In this document: positions 41,632-51,327 of the stretch, piece by piece
Layout of the letters: each line of letters begins with the position of its first letter
Position numbering within the stretch: position 1 is the stretch's first letter
Assembly (NCBI RefSeq): GCF_900115825.1
Contig: NZ_FOXW01000005.1
Span: 170,553-234,552, forward strand
Direction of reading: 5' to 3'
DNA: 64,000 nucleotides
Origin: Desemzia incerta
GTDB taxonomy: Bacteria; Bacillota; Bacilli; Lactobacillales; Carnobacteriaceae
The notes under the pieces: model-generated
The model's input: the letters and a program-made list of their open reading frames with translations, nothing else
Told to the model about the DNA's origin: nothing
The model's database searches: none
Made by a program: the position numbers and the translations under genes

Positions 41632-43869
41632 CTATTGCGCTAAATTTTTAGGCTTAGCCTGGTAGAGTTTAAATAATTCTACCATCTTGAGCAGTAAAAT
41701 TTGTTGTTCAGTAGAAGCACTTGCCATATCCTCTTCTGGAGAATAGGCAATTTCCTCCATCATTTGAACAAATGATTCGATTGTAGACTCTTTTTCAGGC
41801 ATCAACATTGACCATTCTTTAAAGTATTGACGGAAGGTTTGGTGAGGCAGTGGTCTTTTCTTCAATTGAAATAACCTATATACCAGAGCTGTCTTTTGTT
41901 GCAGAGAAAGAAAAGAGGAGTGCAGCATTCCGCTAATCAAATAAGACGTCAGTGTCCATCTTTTAATAAAGCAGCTTATAAGCAAGAGCAGAATAGCCAC
42001 AATACTAATAAAACTGATATTTTTTTCAATCCAGCTTTTTTCAGCAGGAATCACTGGTGAAGAAGCTTCCTCTTCCATAGAGTCTGTTGTTACACTTGCT
42101 TCTTCCTCAGTTGACTCATCTATCGATTCACTGGACTCAGGAGTTCTGGATTCGTCAGCAGTGATTGTATCATCAATCACTTCATTAGAAGTCGTTTCAT
42201 CAGTAACTGGCTGAGTAAAAGGCGGAGTCGGTTCAAAAGGGATCCAACCCATCTCTTCAAAATAAACTTCTGGCCAGGAATGCGCGTTAGCATTGGTGAC
42301 TTCATAATGAATTTCTCCATCCTCACTGACTCGGTTCCCACTATTGAATCCTTTTGCCCAACGAGCAGGGATATCTAAAGCTCGGCATAAAACCACCATA
42401 GCTGTAGAGTAGTTATCACAATACCCAACTTTTGTATCAAATAAAAAATGATCGACATAGTCTCTTCCTTCAGGAACGTAAGCTGTTTGAGACAGACTGT
42501 ATTCAAATCCACCATCTTCTTTCAAGTATTGCTCTATGGCTCGGACTTTTTCGTAAGTAGTCTCAGCATTTTTTGTAATATCTTGAGCCAATGCTACTAC
42601 ACGTTCCGGCAGATCAACAGGAAGTTGAGTGTGACGATCATGAAATGATGTACTAACTGCTTCGCCATCAGAATCGGAATAAGAGTCCTGATCTGTAAAA
42701 TCCAAATCAGGTGAAGCTAAAGTCACCGTATAAGAATCTACTCGATTTTCTTTATCTTCAAGGATATACTGCCCAGTAGGAATCTCCATTAATAAATTGA
42801 TAGATTCTGTTTCCTCATAAAAATCAAAACCAATAGTCTGGTATGTATAAGGAATTTGGTCAAAAGAGTCAGTGAGTTCAATCGGAATATCCATTAATTC
42901 AACAGTCGTTTTTTCTCTATCCAATAATTGAAATAGAGATAAATCAACTTCTACTTGTTCTTCAACGCTCGTTTCCCAACCTTTTCCTGTATAGATTTCT
43001 TTTGACTCAATCAGCCAGTAATGCGGTTGATCAGTATGAGCAATAAAGACAGTATTTTGTCTTTGAGTAAGAGGACCTCCAAGATTAGAGTCGTTTTCAC
43101 TATACCCGCTTCTAGAAGAAACTCCGCCAGGACTGTATTTGTCTATCCATTCAAAAAGCCCTTGTTCCTCTAGTTCAGTATGAAAGCTGTCCGTTTTTGA
43201 AATGATCCACTCTTGTTGGGCAGTAAATGCATTTGTCGCCCAAGAGGATATAGAGACGAATAGAAAGCTTATAGTCATAAACAAGAGTAAAGTAACCAGA
43301 GTATTTCTCCACGAACTATCTGAAGGTATTTTTGTCAGACCAATCAGCAAAAGTCCGAAAAACAACGTTGAAAGAATAAGGTTCATCAACTCAGTCGCTG
43401 TAAAGACTTGTAAGATTAGTAAATAACCTAATGCTGTTATAAAAGATAAAAAAGGATTGAACCGTTTTATCAATGCGTAACTGCTGATTAACAAAACGGC
43501 GCATATGGCAAACAAACTTAATGTACTAGGCAAAAGAGTAATGTCACCTGAAAGCAATTGATCGAGAAGTATCCGGTTTTGTCGTAAAAAAACAGCCAAC
43601 CATTCTAAACCGAAAGATTCTTCCAAAGGAAAATAGACGTACATCAAGTAACTCAGAGCTGCTGCTTGAACAGGGATCCAAAGGTACCATTTTGGTAAGA
43701 GAATCCATACGCATTGGACGATCACAAGATAAACCAAAAGAGGAGTCCAAGCAGGGAAGTCGTTCAATTGGACAAAAAAACGCAAAATAGGAAAAAACAA
43801 ACCACTATTTATGAGCACTAAAGACCATTTTTTTAGAATTCTTAAGATATCTTCTTTTGTAGGTGCCAT
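41632..43869 (-). CDS. Transglutaminase-like membrane protein, TgpA-type
   Basis: 745 residues: about six or seven N-terminal membrane helices (1-230), an extracytoplasmic part with a transglutaminase-core domain (VGYCDNYSTAMVVLCR with catalytic Cys, NANAHSWPEVYFEEMGW with His and Asp), a Ser/Glu/Thr-rich linker, one more membrane helix and a cytoplasmic tail. Last gene of a MoxR-DUF58-TgpA operon, an arrangement common in Firmicutes and Actinobacteria but poorly understood. ATG 43869 has GGAGGTG 7 bases upstream; the ORF extension overlapping the previous gene is rejected. Confidence 0.88.
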   Translation of the reverse strand: MAPTKEDILRILKKWSLVLINSGLFFPILRFFVQLNDFPAWTPLLVYLVIVQCVWILLPKWYLWIPVQAAALSYLMYVYFPLEESFGLEWLAVFLRQNRILLDQLLSGDITLLPSTLSLFAICAVLLISSYALIKRFNPFLSFITALGYLLILQVFTATELMNLILSTLFFGLLLIGLTKIPSDSSWRNTLVTLLLFMTISFLFVSISSWATNAFTAQQEWIISKTDSFHTELEEQGLFEWIDKYSPGGVSSRSGYSENDSNLGGPLTQRQNTVFIAHTDQPHYWLIESKEIYTGKGWETSVEEQVEVDLSLFQLLDREKTTVELMDIPIELTDSFDQIPYTYQTIGFDFYEETESINLLMEIPTGQYILEDKENRVDSYTVTLASPDLDFTDQDSYSDSDGEAVSTSFHDRHTQLPVDLPERVVALAQDITKNAETTYEKVRAIEQYLKEDGGFEYSLSQTAYVPEGRDYVDHFLFDTKVGYCDNYSTAMVVLCRALDIPARWAKGFNSGNRVSEDGEIHYEVTNANAHSWPEVYFEEMGWIPFEPTPPFTQPVTDETTSNEVIDDTITADESRTPESSESIDESTEEEASVTTDSMEEEASSPVIPAEKSWIEKNISFISIVAILLLLISCFIKRWTLTSYLISGMLHSSFLSLQQKTALVYRLFQLKKRPLPHQTFRQYFKEWSMLMPEKESTIESFVQMMEEIAYSPEEDMASASTEQQILLLKMVELFKLYQAKPKNLAQ

Positions 43870-43870
43870 A

Positions 43871-44905
43871 TCAAACACCTCCAATCTGAAAGTCATTCAG
43901 TGTATCTTCAGTAATAGAGTAAAAAGCAGCGGAAGGATTTTCTTTGACCAATGAAGTATGATTTTTGGGACTGATCAGAATGGTTTGAGCCGGTAATACA
44001 CCCTCATTCTCCAAAATAGAATCCATTTCGGTCGAGTCTAAAGCCGGTTGGATCGTTAAAAAACAATCTTTAGTTTCTTTCAACGAAATCACATCTTCAA
44101 AGTTTCCAATCAACCTCAATTTTACGGCTTGGGAATGAGAAATTTCTAAATAAAGATTATAGGCCAAACGGAGCAACTCTTCAAAGTACTCCGTTTGATA
44201 CCCTAAAAAGACAATTGTGACAGCAGTATCCGATTCTTTATCGTACTCTTTTACCATCAAGGATTGCTTTTTAAAACTAGCTTTCCAATCAATATCTTTC
44301 AAAGAGTCTTTTGCTTGGTGTTCCCGCAGTTGACGAAACTGGGCTGATTGATGGCCAGAAAGAAGCGTCAAATCCAACCGTGTATTTAGTTGTTGTAAAA
44401 GCGGGTAAAGGGTGTCAAAGGGCAGAGGTTTAGGGTAAATCGTCAAATCAACTGGAATTCGCTGCTTTGACCGATGCGTGAATACACCTAGATAGTCCTT
44501 GCCGTAAGTGCGAAGCAAAAGCGTATCGTATTTCCCGCGCTTAAAAGACAGTTGTTCAAAAGGAACCACCAAACGATATTTAAATAAGCTGGGAATGCGT
44601 GTTGAAAAAGATTGCTTGTCATTTCCTATGGTTATGTCTAGATTTGATACCCATATAGGAAAATAAAATCGAGTCTTCAATTTCAAAAACCCTGTCGATA
44701 AGTGCTTTTTGTCTGCTGAAAACTCAAATTGAACATCTTTCCATGTAATTAGAGTAGTTACCCACAAGAAAATGAATAGAAGGGTAAAAAAATAAAACAC
44801 TACCCAAGAAACAGGTGTTGGGAAAATGAATGTATACAACAAAATGACGACATAAGATAAGATAAACAACAATTTTTTTAGAATGAAGAATGTAGTTTTG
44901 ATCAT
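43871..44905 (-). CDS. DUF58 family membrane-anchored protein
   Basis: 344 residues with two N-terminal membrane helices and the DUF58 hallmark FRQLREHQAKDSLKDIDWKA followed by a von Willebrand A-like region. It pairs with MoxR ATPases in many genomes and is thought to take part in assembly or folding of surface proteins. ATG 44905 follows AAAGGTG; the stop of the MoxR gene lies 2 bases before it and its own stop 1 base before the transglutaminase start. Confidence 0.87.
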   Translation of the reverse strand: MIKTTFFILKKLLFILSYVVILLYTFIFPTPVSWVVFYFFTLLFIFLWVTTLITWKDVQFEFSADKKHLSTGFLKLKTRFYFPIWVSNLDITIGNDKQSFSTRIPSLFKYRLVVPFEQLSFKRGKYDTLLLRTYGKDYLGVFTHRSKQRIPVDLTIYPKPLPFDTLYPLLQQLNTRLDLTLLSGHQSAQFRQLREHQAKDSLKDIDWKASFKKQSLMVKEYDKESDTAVTIVFLGYQTEYFEELLRLAYNLYLEISHSQAVKLRLIGNFEDVISLKETKDCFLTIQPALDSTEMDSILENEGVLPAQTILISPKNHTSLVKENPSAAFYSITEDTLNDFQIGGV

Positions 44906-44907
44906 GA

Positions 44908-45870
44908 TCACCTTTTATTTCGTTTTAAAGGTACTGGAACTTCTTCGATAAGAGATTGTATAGCAACGGCTTTTTGTTTAGGTGTAAGGTACTCTTTAAA
45001 CAACAAACGATGTTGATACACAGAAGCAATAACTGCTAGTATATCATCCGGGATAAGGTAATCGCGCAAATTCAATACAGCATAGGCTTTAGCTGCTGCT
45101 AAACAGTATTGATTCCCTCTAGGGCTGATGCCGAGACGGATTTTAGAATTTGTACGAGTGTAGTCTCCTAATTTGACGATGTACGCCAGTAATTCAGGTT
45201 GAACATGTACTGTCGGAACTAATTGCTTTAATTCTTGAAACTCCTTTAAACTTAGCAGGGGTTGAATCGTATTTAGCATTTCAGATTGGTTTGGACTCGC
45301 CAACATTTGAATTTCTTGTTCATGAGTTGGATACCCTAAAGAAAGTTGAAGCAAGAAACGATCCAATTGAGCTTCTGGTAAGGGATAAGTCCCTTCATGT
45401 TCAATAGGATTTTGAGTAGCCAATACAAAAAAAGGCTCAGGTAAAGGGTACGTTTTTCCGTCCATAGTAACTTGGTGTTCGGACATAGCTTCCAACATAG
45501 CTGCTTGTGTTCGAGGAGAAGTCCGATTGATCTCATCTGCTAAGACTAAGGAAGCAAACAAAGGACCTTTTCGAAAAGTAAACTCAGCTTCTCCAGATAC
45601 AGGTATAGAGTATCCAATAATATCACTAGGAACTAAATCAGGCGTAAATTGAATCCTAGAGAAATCGGCACCAAGTATTTTAGCGATCGATTTGACCAGC
45701 AAAGTTTTTCCTACTCCAGGAATATCTTCAAATAATACATGACCTCCAGCGAGCATAGCGGTTAGTGTTAACGTTGTAATGTCTTTTTTTCCGATCACTA
45801 TATGATCTACTGTATCGATCAATTGATGCAATTGCTGTACAGAATGCTGATGCTTTTCTGATAAAACCAA
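44908..45870 (-). CDS. MoxR-family AAA+ ATPase
   Basis: 320 residues. Walker A EDIPGVGKT, Walker B LVLADEINRT, sensor-1 VLATQNPIEHEGTYPLPEAQ and the arginine-containing LDRFLL are intact. MoxR ATPases act as chaperone-like factors for DUF58/vWA partners. The start is TTG 45870 with GGAGGG 6 bases upstream. First gene of the three-gene minus-strand operon; divergent from the FapA-like gene. Confidence 0.92.
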   Translation of the reverse strand: MVLSEKHQHSVQQLHQLIDTVDHIVIGKKDITTLTLTAMLAGGHVLFEDIPGVGKTLLVKSIAKILGADFSRIQFTPDLVPSDIIGYSIPVSGEAEFTFRKGPLFASLVLADEINRTSPRTQAAMLEAMSEHQVTMDGKTYPLPEPFFVLATQNPIEHEGTYPLPEAQLDRFLLQLSLGYPTHEQEIQMLASPNQSEMLNTIQPLLSLKEFQELKQLVPTVHVQPELLAYIVKLGDYTRTNSKIRLGISPRGNQYCLAAAKAYAVLNLRDYLIPDDILAVIASVYQHRLLFKEYLTPKQKAVAIQSLIEEVPVPLKRNKR

Positions 45871-46140
45871 CTTGATCCCTCCAAGCCATTTATTTTCCCT
45901 ATTTTAACGGTAATGTCAGACAAATACAATTCCCTTATGAGTAGGAATAGGGAAATAATAAAGCTGTTTAAAAAATCGAAAAATAACAACCAGTATAAAA
46001 TAATTAAAGTCGTCTTGTCTTTAATGGAGAGAAGGTTATAATAGAAGAGAAGATAGAAAAAGAATACTGTTTAAATATTATAGAATGTAAGCGCGTTCTA
46101 TTGATTGAAGATAAATTTAACAAGATTGGAGGACAAGAAT

Positions 46141-47976
46141 ATGCCAGAAAACCAAAGGAAGATAGACGAAATGAAAGAGAATACTTCTTTCTATAAAAGT
46201 TACATGAAAAGGAAAAATAGTTTTTTAAGTGGAAAAGCTTGGATGATGAACGAGAAAATAGGTGTGAAGGACGCACCAGATGTCGTGCCAAAAATACATA
46301 TAGATGAAAACAGAGAAGATATTGTGGTGATAAAAAATGGCGAGAGAGTAAAAGACCCTTATTTTGAATTGACCGAAAAAGATCACCTGCAGATTGAAAT
46401 AAAACCATCCATTATCCCACCCAAATGTGATGTGACAACGGATAGACATCAACTAACGGCTTTTATAGAAGTGGAGCCTGGTTATAAGATAGTACCAAAG
46501 ATAAAAAACTTCTTTCCAACTCATGAGGCTGTTCTTAAAGTAGAAGAATACAAAATGATCGATCAGAAAATCGGTATGGTAGAGGTGAAGAAAAAGCTAA
46601 ATAAAGCGGGTATTGTTTATGGCATAAATGAAGCGGCTTTACGTGAGGTGACTCAGTCTAACACTCACCAAATCATTGAAGTAGCAACAGGTTCACCAGC
46701 GAAGGAAGGGAAGGATGGTTATCTAGAGGCCAAAGTCGACTCTGCTGTTAAGAAAGTGTTACATAAAGATGAAAAAGGGAATATCGACTTCAGAGAAAAC
46801 CAACAAATTCCCACTGTTGAAGTGGGAGAAATCCTTGCCATCATTCATCCGCCGATTGAAGGTGAAGTCGGCAGAAGTGTCACGAATGAGCTGATTTATC
46901 CTAAACCAGTCACAGCAATTACTTTTCAACCTGGTCAGGGAATCGGTCTTGAAGAAAATCACATCATTGCCTCAAAAATAGGGCGCCCGTTCATCCATCA
47001 AAAGAACCAAGTAGTGAAAGCTTCCATTATCCCTAAGTTTATTCAAAAAGAAAATGTAGCGATTGCAACTGGAAATATTCACTTCTATGGAGATGTGGAA
47101 GTTTTTGGAGCGGTAGAAGAAAATATGGTCATTGATGCTGGAAATGACTTAGTACTGCATAGTTCAGTGAACAGTTCCACCATTACAGCGACCCACTCTA
47201 TCGTATGTAAAGGACATATCTCAAATTCTGTATTTTCAGCAGGGGAAAGAAATGAACTGTTAACGCGCTTAAGTCAATTGAACAGCGAACTCTTGAAGCA
47301 ATTGGAACAGATTTATACAGCCCTCGAACAAATCACTCAATCTTACGCTTACAAGCAAAGCAGTGTAAGGCAGAGCCAACGGTCTTTACTCAATAAATTA
47401 GTGCAAAAAAGATTTCAACCCTTTTTAAATCAAATCAAAGAATACACACAGATAGTTGCTCAAAACAAAACCTTTTTATCCCAAGAATGGATAGACGGCG
47501 CAACGAAAATACAAGAACTATTTATTCAACAAGCCCATTTAGAGATTTCTGTCGATCAATTAAAAGAGTTGGCACAGCTGCTGACGGATGCGCAAGCGAC
47601 AACTTTTTCCAACTCAACAGAACCCACAAGTATCAGTGCTGATAGTGCCGTTAATAGTACGCTGAAATGCAACGGAAACATTGATATTATGGGACATGGA
47701 TGTTTGAATACGCGAATCGTTTCTAAAGGACAAGTAAAAATCGCAGGATGTATTCGAGGAGGGAAGGTTTTCGCTCAAGAAGGAATGATCATTAAAGAAG
47801 CTGGGTCTATAGGAGCGATCAAAACGATCTTAGCTGTCCCAGAAGATAAGAGTATACAAATAGAGAAAGCTTATGAAGGAACTGAGTTGAAAATCGGCTC
47901 TGTTCGTCTCGTATTAAATACAGTTCATCAAAAAGTTCTTGCACACTTGTCAGATGGAATGATAAAACTAAATTAA
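46141..47976 (+). CDS. FapA/DUF342 family polymer-forming protein
   Basis: 611 residues. The DUF342/FapA pattern is visible: a charged N-terminal part, a beta region (PPIEGEVGRSVTNELIYPKP), a bactofilin-like right-handed beta-helix around residues 300-380 (GNIHFYGDVEVFGAVEENM, VCKGHISNSVFSAGE), a long coiled coil (about 385-490, Gln/Leu-rich) and a second beta-helix stretch (CNGNIDIMGHGCLNTRIVSKG). FapA proteins occur in both flagellated and non-motile bacteria; function is not settled. GGAGGA precedes ATG 46141. Confidence 0.82.
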   Translation: MPENQRKIDEMKENTSFYKSYMKRKNSFLSGKAWMMNEKIGVKDAPDVVPKIHIDENREDIVVIKNGERVKDPYFELTEKDHLQIEIKPSIIPPKCDVTTDRHQLTAFIEVEPGYKIVPKIKNFFPTHEAVLKVEEYKMIDQKIGMVEVKKKLNKAGIVYGINEAALREVTQSNTHQIIEVATGSPAKEGKDGYLEAKVDSAVKKVLHKDEKGNIDFRENQQIPTVEVGEILAIIHPPIEGEVGRSVTNELIYPKPVTAITFQPGQGIGLEENHIIASKIGRPFIHQKNQVVKASIIPKFIQKENVAIATGNIHFYGDVEVFGAVEENMVIDAGNDLVLHSSVNSSTITATHSIVCKGHISNSVFSAGERNELLTRLSQLNSELLKQLEQIYTALEQITQSYAYKQSSVRQSQRSLLNKLVQKRFQPFLNQIKEYTQIVAQNKTFLSQEWIDGATKIQELFIQQAHLEISVDQLKELAQLLTDAQATTFSNSTEPTSISADSAVNSTLKCNGNIDIMGHGCLNTRIVSKGQVKIAGCIRGGKVFAQEGMIIKEAGSIGAIKTILAVPEDKSIQIEKAYEGTELKIGSVRLVLNTVHQKVLAHLSDGMIKLN

Positions 47977-48018
47977 AAAAAGATCGACAAAGAGATTTCT
48001 TCTTTGTCGATCTTTTTT
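47975..48018. terminator. Bidirectional terminator between fapA-like gene and glutamine-type ABC operon
   Basis: AAAAAAGATCGACAAAGA and TCTTTGTCGATCTTTTTT form a long perfect stem with A and T runs at both sides. Confidence 0.92.
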
Positions 48019-48022
48019 ATGG

Positions 48023-48673
48023 TTAAGCGTTACTTGTTTCTAAGCGTTTAGACAATTTCGAAAGGGTGTAGCAGACTACCCAATAAAGGAATCCCATAGC
48101 AATAAACATTGGAATAACAAAATTTGTGTCTTGTCCGTAAACGATTCGAGCATTGTGTGTCAGTTCAGGTAAAGTTATGATCGTAGCTAATGAAGTATCT
48201 TTCACTAATGCTACGAATTGACTGACGATTGGTGGAACCATAGCCCGTAAAGCTTGCGGAATAATGATGTACCAAATCGTTTGAGCATAAGTCAATCCAG
48301 TTGATCGACCAGCTTCCATTTGTCCAACAGGGATGGAATTCAATCCACCACGAATGATCTCAGAAAGCATAGCAGATTCAAAAATCGTCATGGCAGCAAC
48401 TGCAGACCAGAAAATACTTAAACGAATACCAATTTGAGGTAAGGCAAAGTAAGTAAAGAAAATGATCAACAGTAAAGGCAAGTTACGAATGATATCTACG
48501 ATTGCTCCTGCAAGAAAAGAAAGTACAGGAACCTTCATATAACGTACTAAGCCTAAAATAGCCCCTATAATAAAACTCAAAATAATTGAAATAGCAGCTA
48601 TTTCAAGTGTAACTAGGAGTCCATCCAATAAAAAGCGGATGTTCACCCAGGAATAAGCTCCAGTAAAATCCAA
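48023..48673 (-). CDS. Amino-acid ABC transporter permease (GlnP/GlnM type), distal
   Basis: 216 residues, five helices, His/Glu/Gln/Arg permease family; EAGRSTGLTYAQTIWYIIIPQ is the ATPase-contact loop. Last gene of a four-gene operon in the order ATPase, binding protein, permease, permease, the order of glnQHMP in Bacillus. Forms a heterodimer with the preceding permease. AGGAGGAG lies before the start. Confidence 0.93.
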   Translation of the reverse strand: MDFTGAYSWVNIRFLLDGLLVTLEIAAISIILSFIIGAILGLVRYMKVPVLSFLAGAIVDIIRNLPLLLIIFFTYFALPQIGIRLSIFWSAVAAMTIFESAMLSEIIRGGLNSIPVGQMEAGRSTGLTYAQTIWYIIIPQALRAMVPPIVSQFVALVKDTSLATIITLPELTHNARIVYGQDTNFVIPMFIAMGFLYWVVCYTLSKLSKRLETSNA

Positions 48674-48685
48674 ATGAATCTCCTC

Positions 48686-49342
48686 CTAATCATTTGCAGC
48701 TAAGCGGCGTTCCACATACTGCATCAAGTAAGTTAATGGTAAAGTAATTATCAGGTAAAATAATGCAACAATAATGTAAGTATCAAATGTGTTGAATGTC
48801 TCACTAGCAATCAAATCTCCATAATACATCAAATCCAAACCAGCCACCATTGCTAAAACAGACGAGTTCTTCACTAAGTTGATAAATTGATTACCTAGTG
48901 GAGGAATTACGATTTTGATAGCTTGAGGCAAGATAATGTATCTCATAGTATCTCCATAAGTCAAACCAGTAGACAAACCAGCTTCCATTTGACCGTTAGG
49001 TACTCCTAGAATACCTGCTCTTACAGTTTCTGCAATAAAAGCTGAAGTATAGATCGTCAAACCAATGATCCCGGCAGTAAAGCCGTTTACTCCAACAAAG
49101 AACATAGGAAACACTACATAGAAAAATAACACAATGATCAATAATGGAATATTCAAAAATAATTGGACATAAAAATTAGCGATGCCAGCTAAGAGTTTAT
49201 TAGTCGACACTTGGAAAATTCCCAACAGTGTACCGATAATCAAACTGATGACTAAGGCGATCAAACTAGCAATCAATGTATTGATAAAACCTTCTATCAA
49301 TACATCGTTATAATTGGTTAAGATTTCAATCATTTCAGGCAC
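48686..49342 (-). CDS. Amino-acid ABC transporter permease (GlnP/GlnM type), proximal
   Basis: 218 residues with five helices and the loop EAGLSTGLTYGDTMRYIILPQ, closely parallel to the neighbouring permease, so the two are likely duplicates forming a heterodimeric channel. Twelve bases separate the two genes. Transport of glutamine or glutamate/aspartate is most likely from the operon type. Confidence 0.93.
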   Translation of the reverse strand: MPEMIEILTNYNDVLIEGFINTLIASLIALVISLIIGTLLGIFQVSTNKLLAGIANFYVQLFLNIPLLIIVLFFYVVFPMFFVGVNGFTAGIIGLTIYTSAFIAETVRAGILGVPNGQMEAGLSTGLTYGDTMRYIILPQAIKIVIPPLGNQFINLVKNSSVLAMVAGLDLMYYGDLIASETFNTFDTYIIVALFYLIITLPLTYLMQYVERRLAAND

Positions 49343-49390
49343 CTCATTTCTAACGTTTCATAAAATTTCTTAAAAAGAAGTCTGTACAAA

Positions 49391-50212
49391 TTAATTTAAT
49401 TCAGGAACTTCTTCCTCGGGGAACCATTTAGTAAAGATCTCAGCATACGTTCCATTTTCAATAATAGTATCCAATGCTTTATTGACTTCATTTAAAAAGT
49501 TCTCTTGTCCGTGATTGATAGCGATCCCGTAAGGTTCATCTGTAAATGGAGCTCCAGCTAAGCGATAACCAGGATTTTCATCAATGATTCCTAAAAGAAT
49601 GGCATTATCAGTAGTCATAGCATCGCCTTGTCCTGATTGTAAGGCTGTGAAGGCTTCCGAATAATTTTCAAGTTCCAAGATATTTGCTTCTGGTGCATGT
49701 TCACGGATGTTTTGAGCAGAAGTAGAACCTTTAACAGCTAGAACAGTTGTATCGGCATTTAAATCTTCGATACTTTGAATAGCGCTGTCGTTAGGGACAA
49801 GTAAAGATTGACCAGCTGCGAAATACACATCTGAGAAATCAACTTGTTTTTTTCGTTCTTCAGAAATGGTCATTGTAGCGATGATAGCGTCGATGTTCCC
49901 GTTCTTGATCAAAGGGATACGCGTTTTTGATGTAACTTCTACAAACTCAGCGTTATCAGCACTGCCAGTGATTTCTTCTGTCAGAGCTTTAGCGATATCG
50001 ATATCAAATCCTTCAATCTCGCCTTTAGCAATGTTGTAAAGTCCGAATAAATTAGTATCTGCTTTTACTCCCCAAATGATTTCTGGGGTAGAAGCTACTG
50101 CTATACGTTCTGTAATGTCTTGGTTGGCTACTTGTCCAGAAGTACAAGCAGAAAGCCAAATGATCGGGAGCAGCAGTAAGAAAAGCAGAGGACGTTTTTT
50201 CATTATTTTCAT
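49391..50212 (-). CDS. Amino-acid ABC transporter substrate-binding lipoprotein
   Basis: 273 residues. Basic start, hydrophobic stretch and lipobox WLSAC (Cys ~23). The binding domain is of the polar amino acid family (FGLYNIAKGEIEGFDIDIAK, VEVTSKTRIPLIKNGNIDAI, VDFSDVYFAAGQSLLV). Residues of this type fit glutamate/aspartate or glutamine binding; specificity is not certain. GGAGG precedes the ATG by 7 bases. Confidence 0.92.
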   Translation of the reverse strand: MKIMKKRPLLFLLLLPIIWLSACTSGQVANQDITERIAVASTPEIIWGVKADTNLFGLYNIAKGEIEGFDIDIAKALTEEITGSADNAEFVEVTSKTRIPLIKNGNIDAIIATMTISEERKKQVDFSDVYFAAGQSLLVPNDSAIQSIEDLNADTTVLAVKGSTSAQNIREHAPEANILELENYSEAFTALQSGQGDAMTTDNAILLGIIDENPGYRLAGAPFTDEPYGIAINHGQENFLNEVNKALDTIIENGTYAEIFTKWFPEEEVPELN

Positions 50213-50227
50213 ACGAATACCTCCAAA

Positions 50228-50959
50228 TTATACATGGTGGATAATTTTGCCTAAGAATTGTTTTGCTCTTGGATCCTCAGGATTTTCATAAAACTCTTGA
50301 GCATTTTTATCTTCAATTACTTCTCCATCAGCCATAAAAATGACGCGGTCTCCAACTTCACGAGCGAATCCCATTTCGTGAGTTACAACGATCATTGTCA
50401 TCCCTTCTTTAGCCAATTTCTTCATAACGTCTAATACATCATCGATCGTTTCCGGATCAAGTGCACTAGTCGGCTCATCAAATAATAACACTTCTGGATT
50501 CATCGCTAAACCACGTGCAATCGCAATACGTTGTTTTTGACCACCAGATAGCTGAGTTGGATAAGAATCTTTTTTGTCTAACATGTTTACTTTGTCCAAC
50601 AATTTTTCAGCTGTTTTTTGAGCTTCTTTTGGATCTTGTTTTAACACTTTGATAGGGGCTAAAGTAACGTTTTCTAAAACTGTCATGTGCGGGTATAAAT
50701 TGAAATGTTGGAAAACCATTCCCACATGTTTGCGAATATTATTGATATTGGTATCTTTAGCGTGCAGATCTACACCGCTAACCAACAATTGACCTTCGTT
50801 TATTTCTTCTAACCCATTAATACAGCGAAGCATCGTACTTTTCCCTGAACCAGATGGTCCAATGACGACGGTTACTTCTCCTTTTGTAAAAGTTAGATTG
50901 ATATTTTTTAAAGCATGAAAATCACCATAGTATTTGTTAACATCTTTAAACTCAATCAT
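50228..50959 (-). CDS. glnQ: Amino-acid ABC transporter ATP-binding protein
   Basis: 243 residues; Walker A GPSGSGKST, signature LSGGQKQR, Walker B VLLFDEPTSALD and H-loop VVTHEMGF all intact. First gene of the operon, preceded by AGGAGGAA and a leader of roughly 140 bases carrying a strong hairpin. The name follows the ATPase family and operon order; transported amino acid not proven. Confidence 0.93.
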   Translation of the reverse strand: MIEFKDVNKYYGDFHALKNINLTFTKGEVTVVIGPSGSGKSTMLRCINGLEEINEGQLLVSGVDLHAKDTNINNIRKHVGMVFQHFNLYPHMTVLENVTLAPIKVLKQDPKEAQKTAEKLLDKVNMLDKKDSYPTQLSGGQKQRIAIARGLAMNPEVLLFDEPTSALDPETIDDVLDVMKKLAKEGMTMIVVTHEMGFAREVGDRVIFMADGEVIEDKNAQEFYENPEDPRAKQFLGKIIHHV

Positions 50960-51004
50960 GATAATTCCTCCTTAGTTGGTTGAGTAGTTTTTATACATAA
51001 GAAT

Positions 51005-51050
51005 TAGGAAGTACACAATGCTGGTCGATAAGCTGATTGTGTGCTTCCTA
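51005..51050 (-). repeat. Leader hairpin of the glutamine-type ABC operon
   Basis: TAGGAAGTACACAAT (51005-51019) pairs with ATTGTGTGCTTCCTA (51036-51050), 15 bases with one G-T pair. It lies between the predicted start of transcription (~51102) and glnQ and is not followed by a U run, so it is not a plain terminator. It may stabilise the RNA or bind a regulator. Confidence 0.65.
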
Positions 51051-51108
51051 CTAGAGTATTCTTGCTATGCGATTGTTAAAAACTGTCCAGTTACTTTACC
51101 ATTTTTTA

Positions 51109-51137
51109 ATTCTACTATAATCACTTACTCTTTTCAA
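51109..51137 (-). promoter_or_regulatory. Promoter of the glutamine-type ABC operon
   Basis: Minus strand: TTGAAA, 17-base spacer, TAGAAT. The rest of the 50960-51327 gap holds only the leader hairpin and the plus-strand upstream region of the next gene, where a TTGCAA near 51205 may be a -35. Confidence 0.65.
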
Positions 51138-51327
51138 GCTAGCCAGCTTTAAGCTAAAAGCAGATACAAGTGCTTTAATCGTTGTATTTAAAGGAGTATA
51201 ACGGTTGCAAATTTTTTTTGCTTTAGGCATAGTTAAGGTATAAAAAGAGTTTTTTTATTCAAATAGAGAGTGGTTCAGTACTGAAAACTCAAAAATTTGA
51301 CCACTGTGATAGGAAGGAGCAGCCGTA

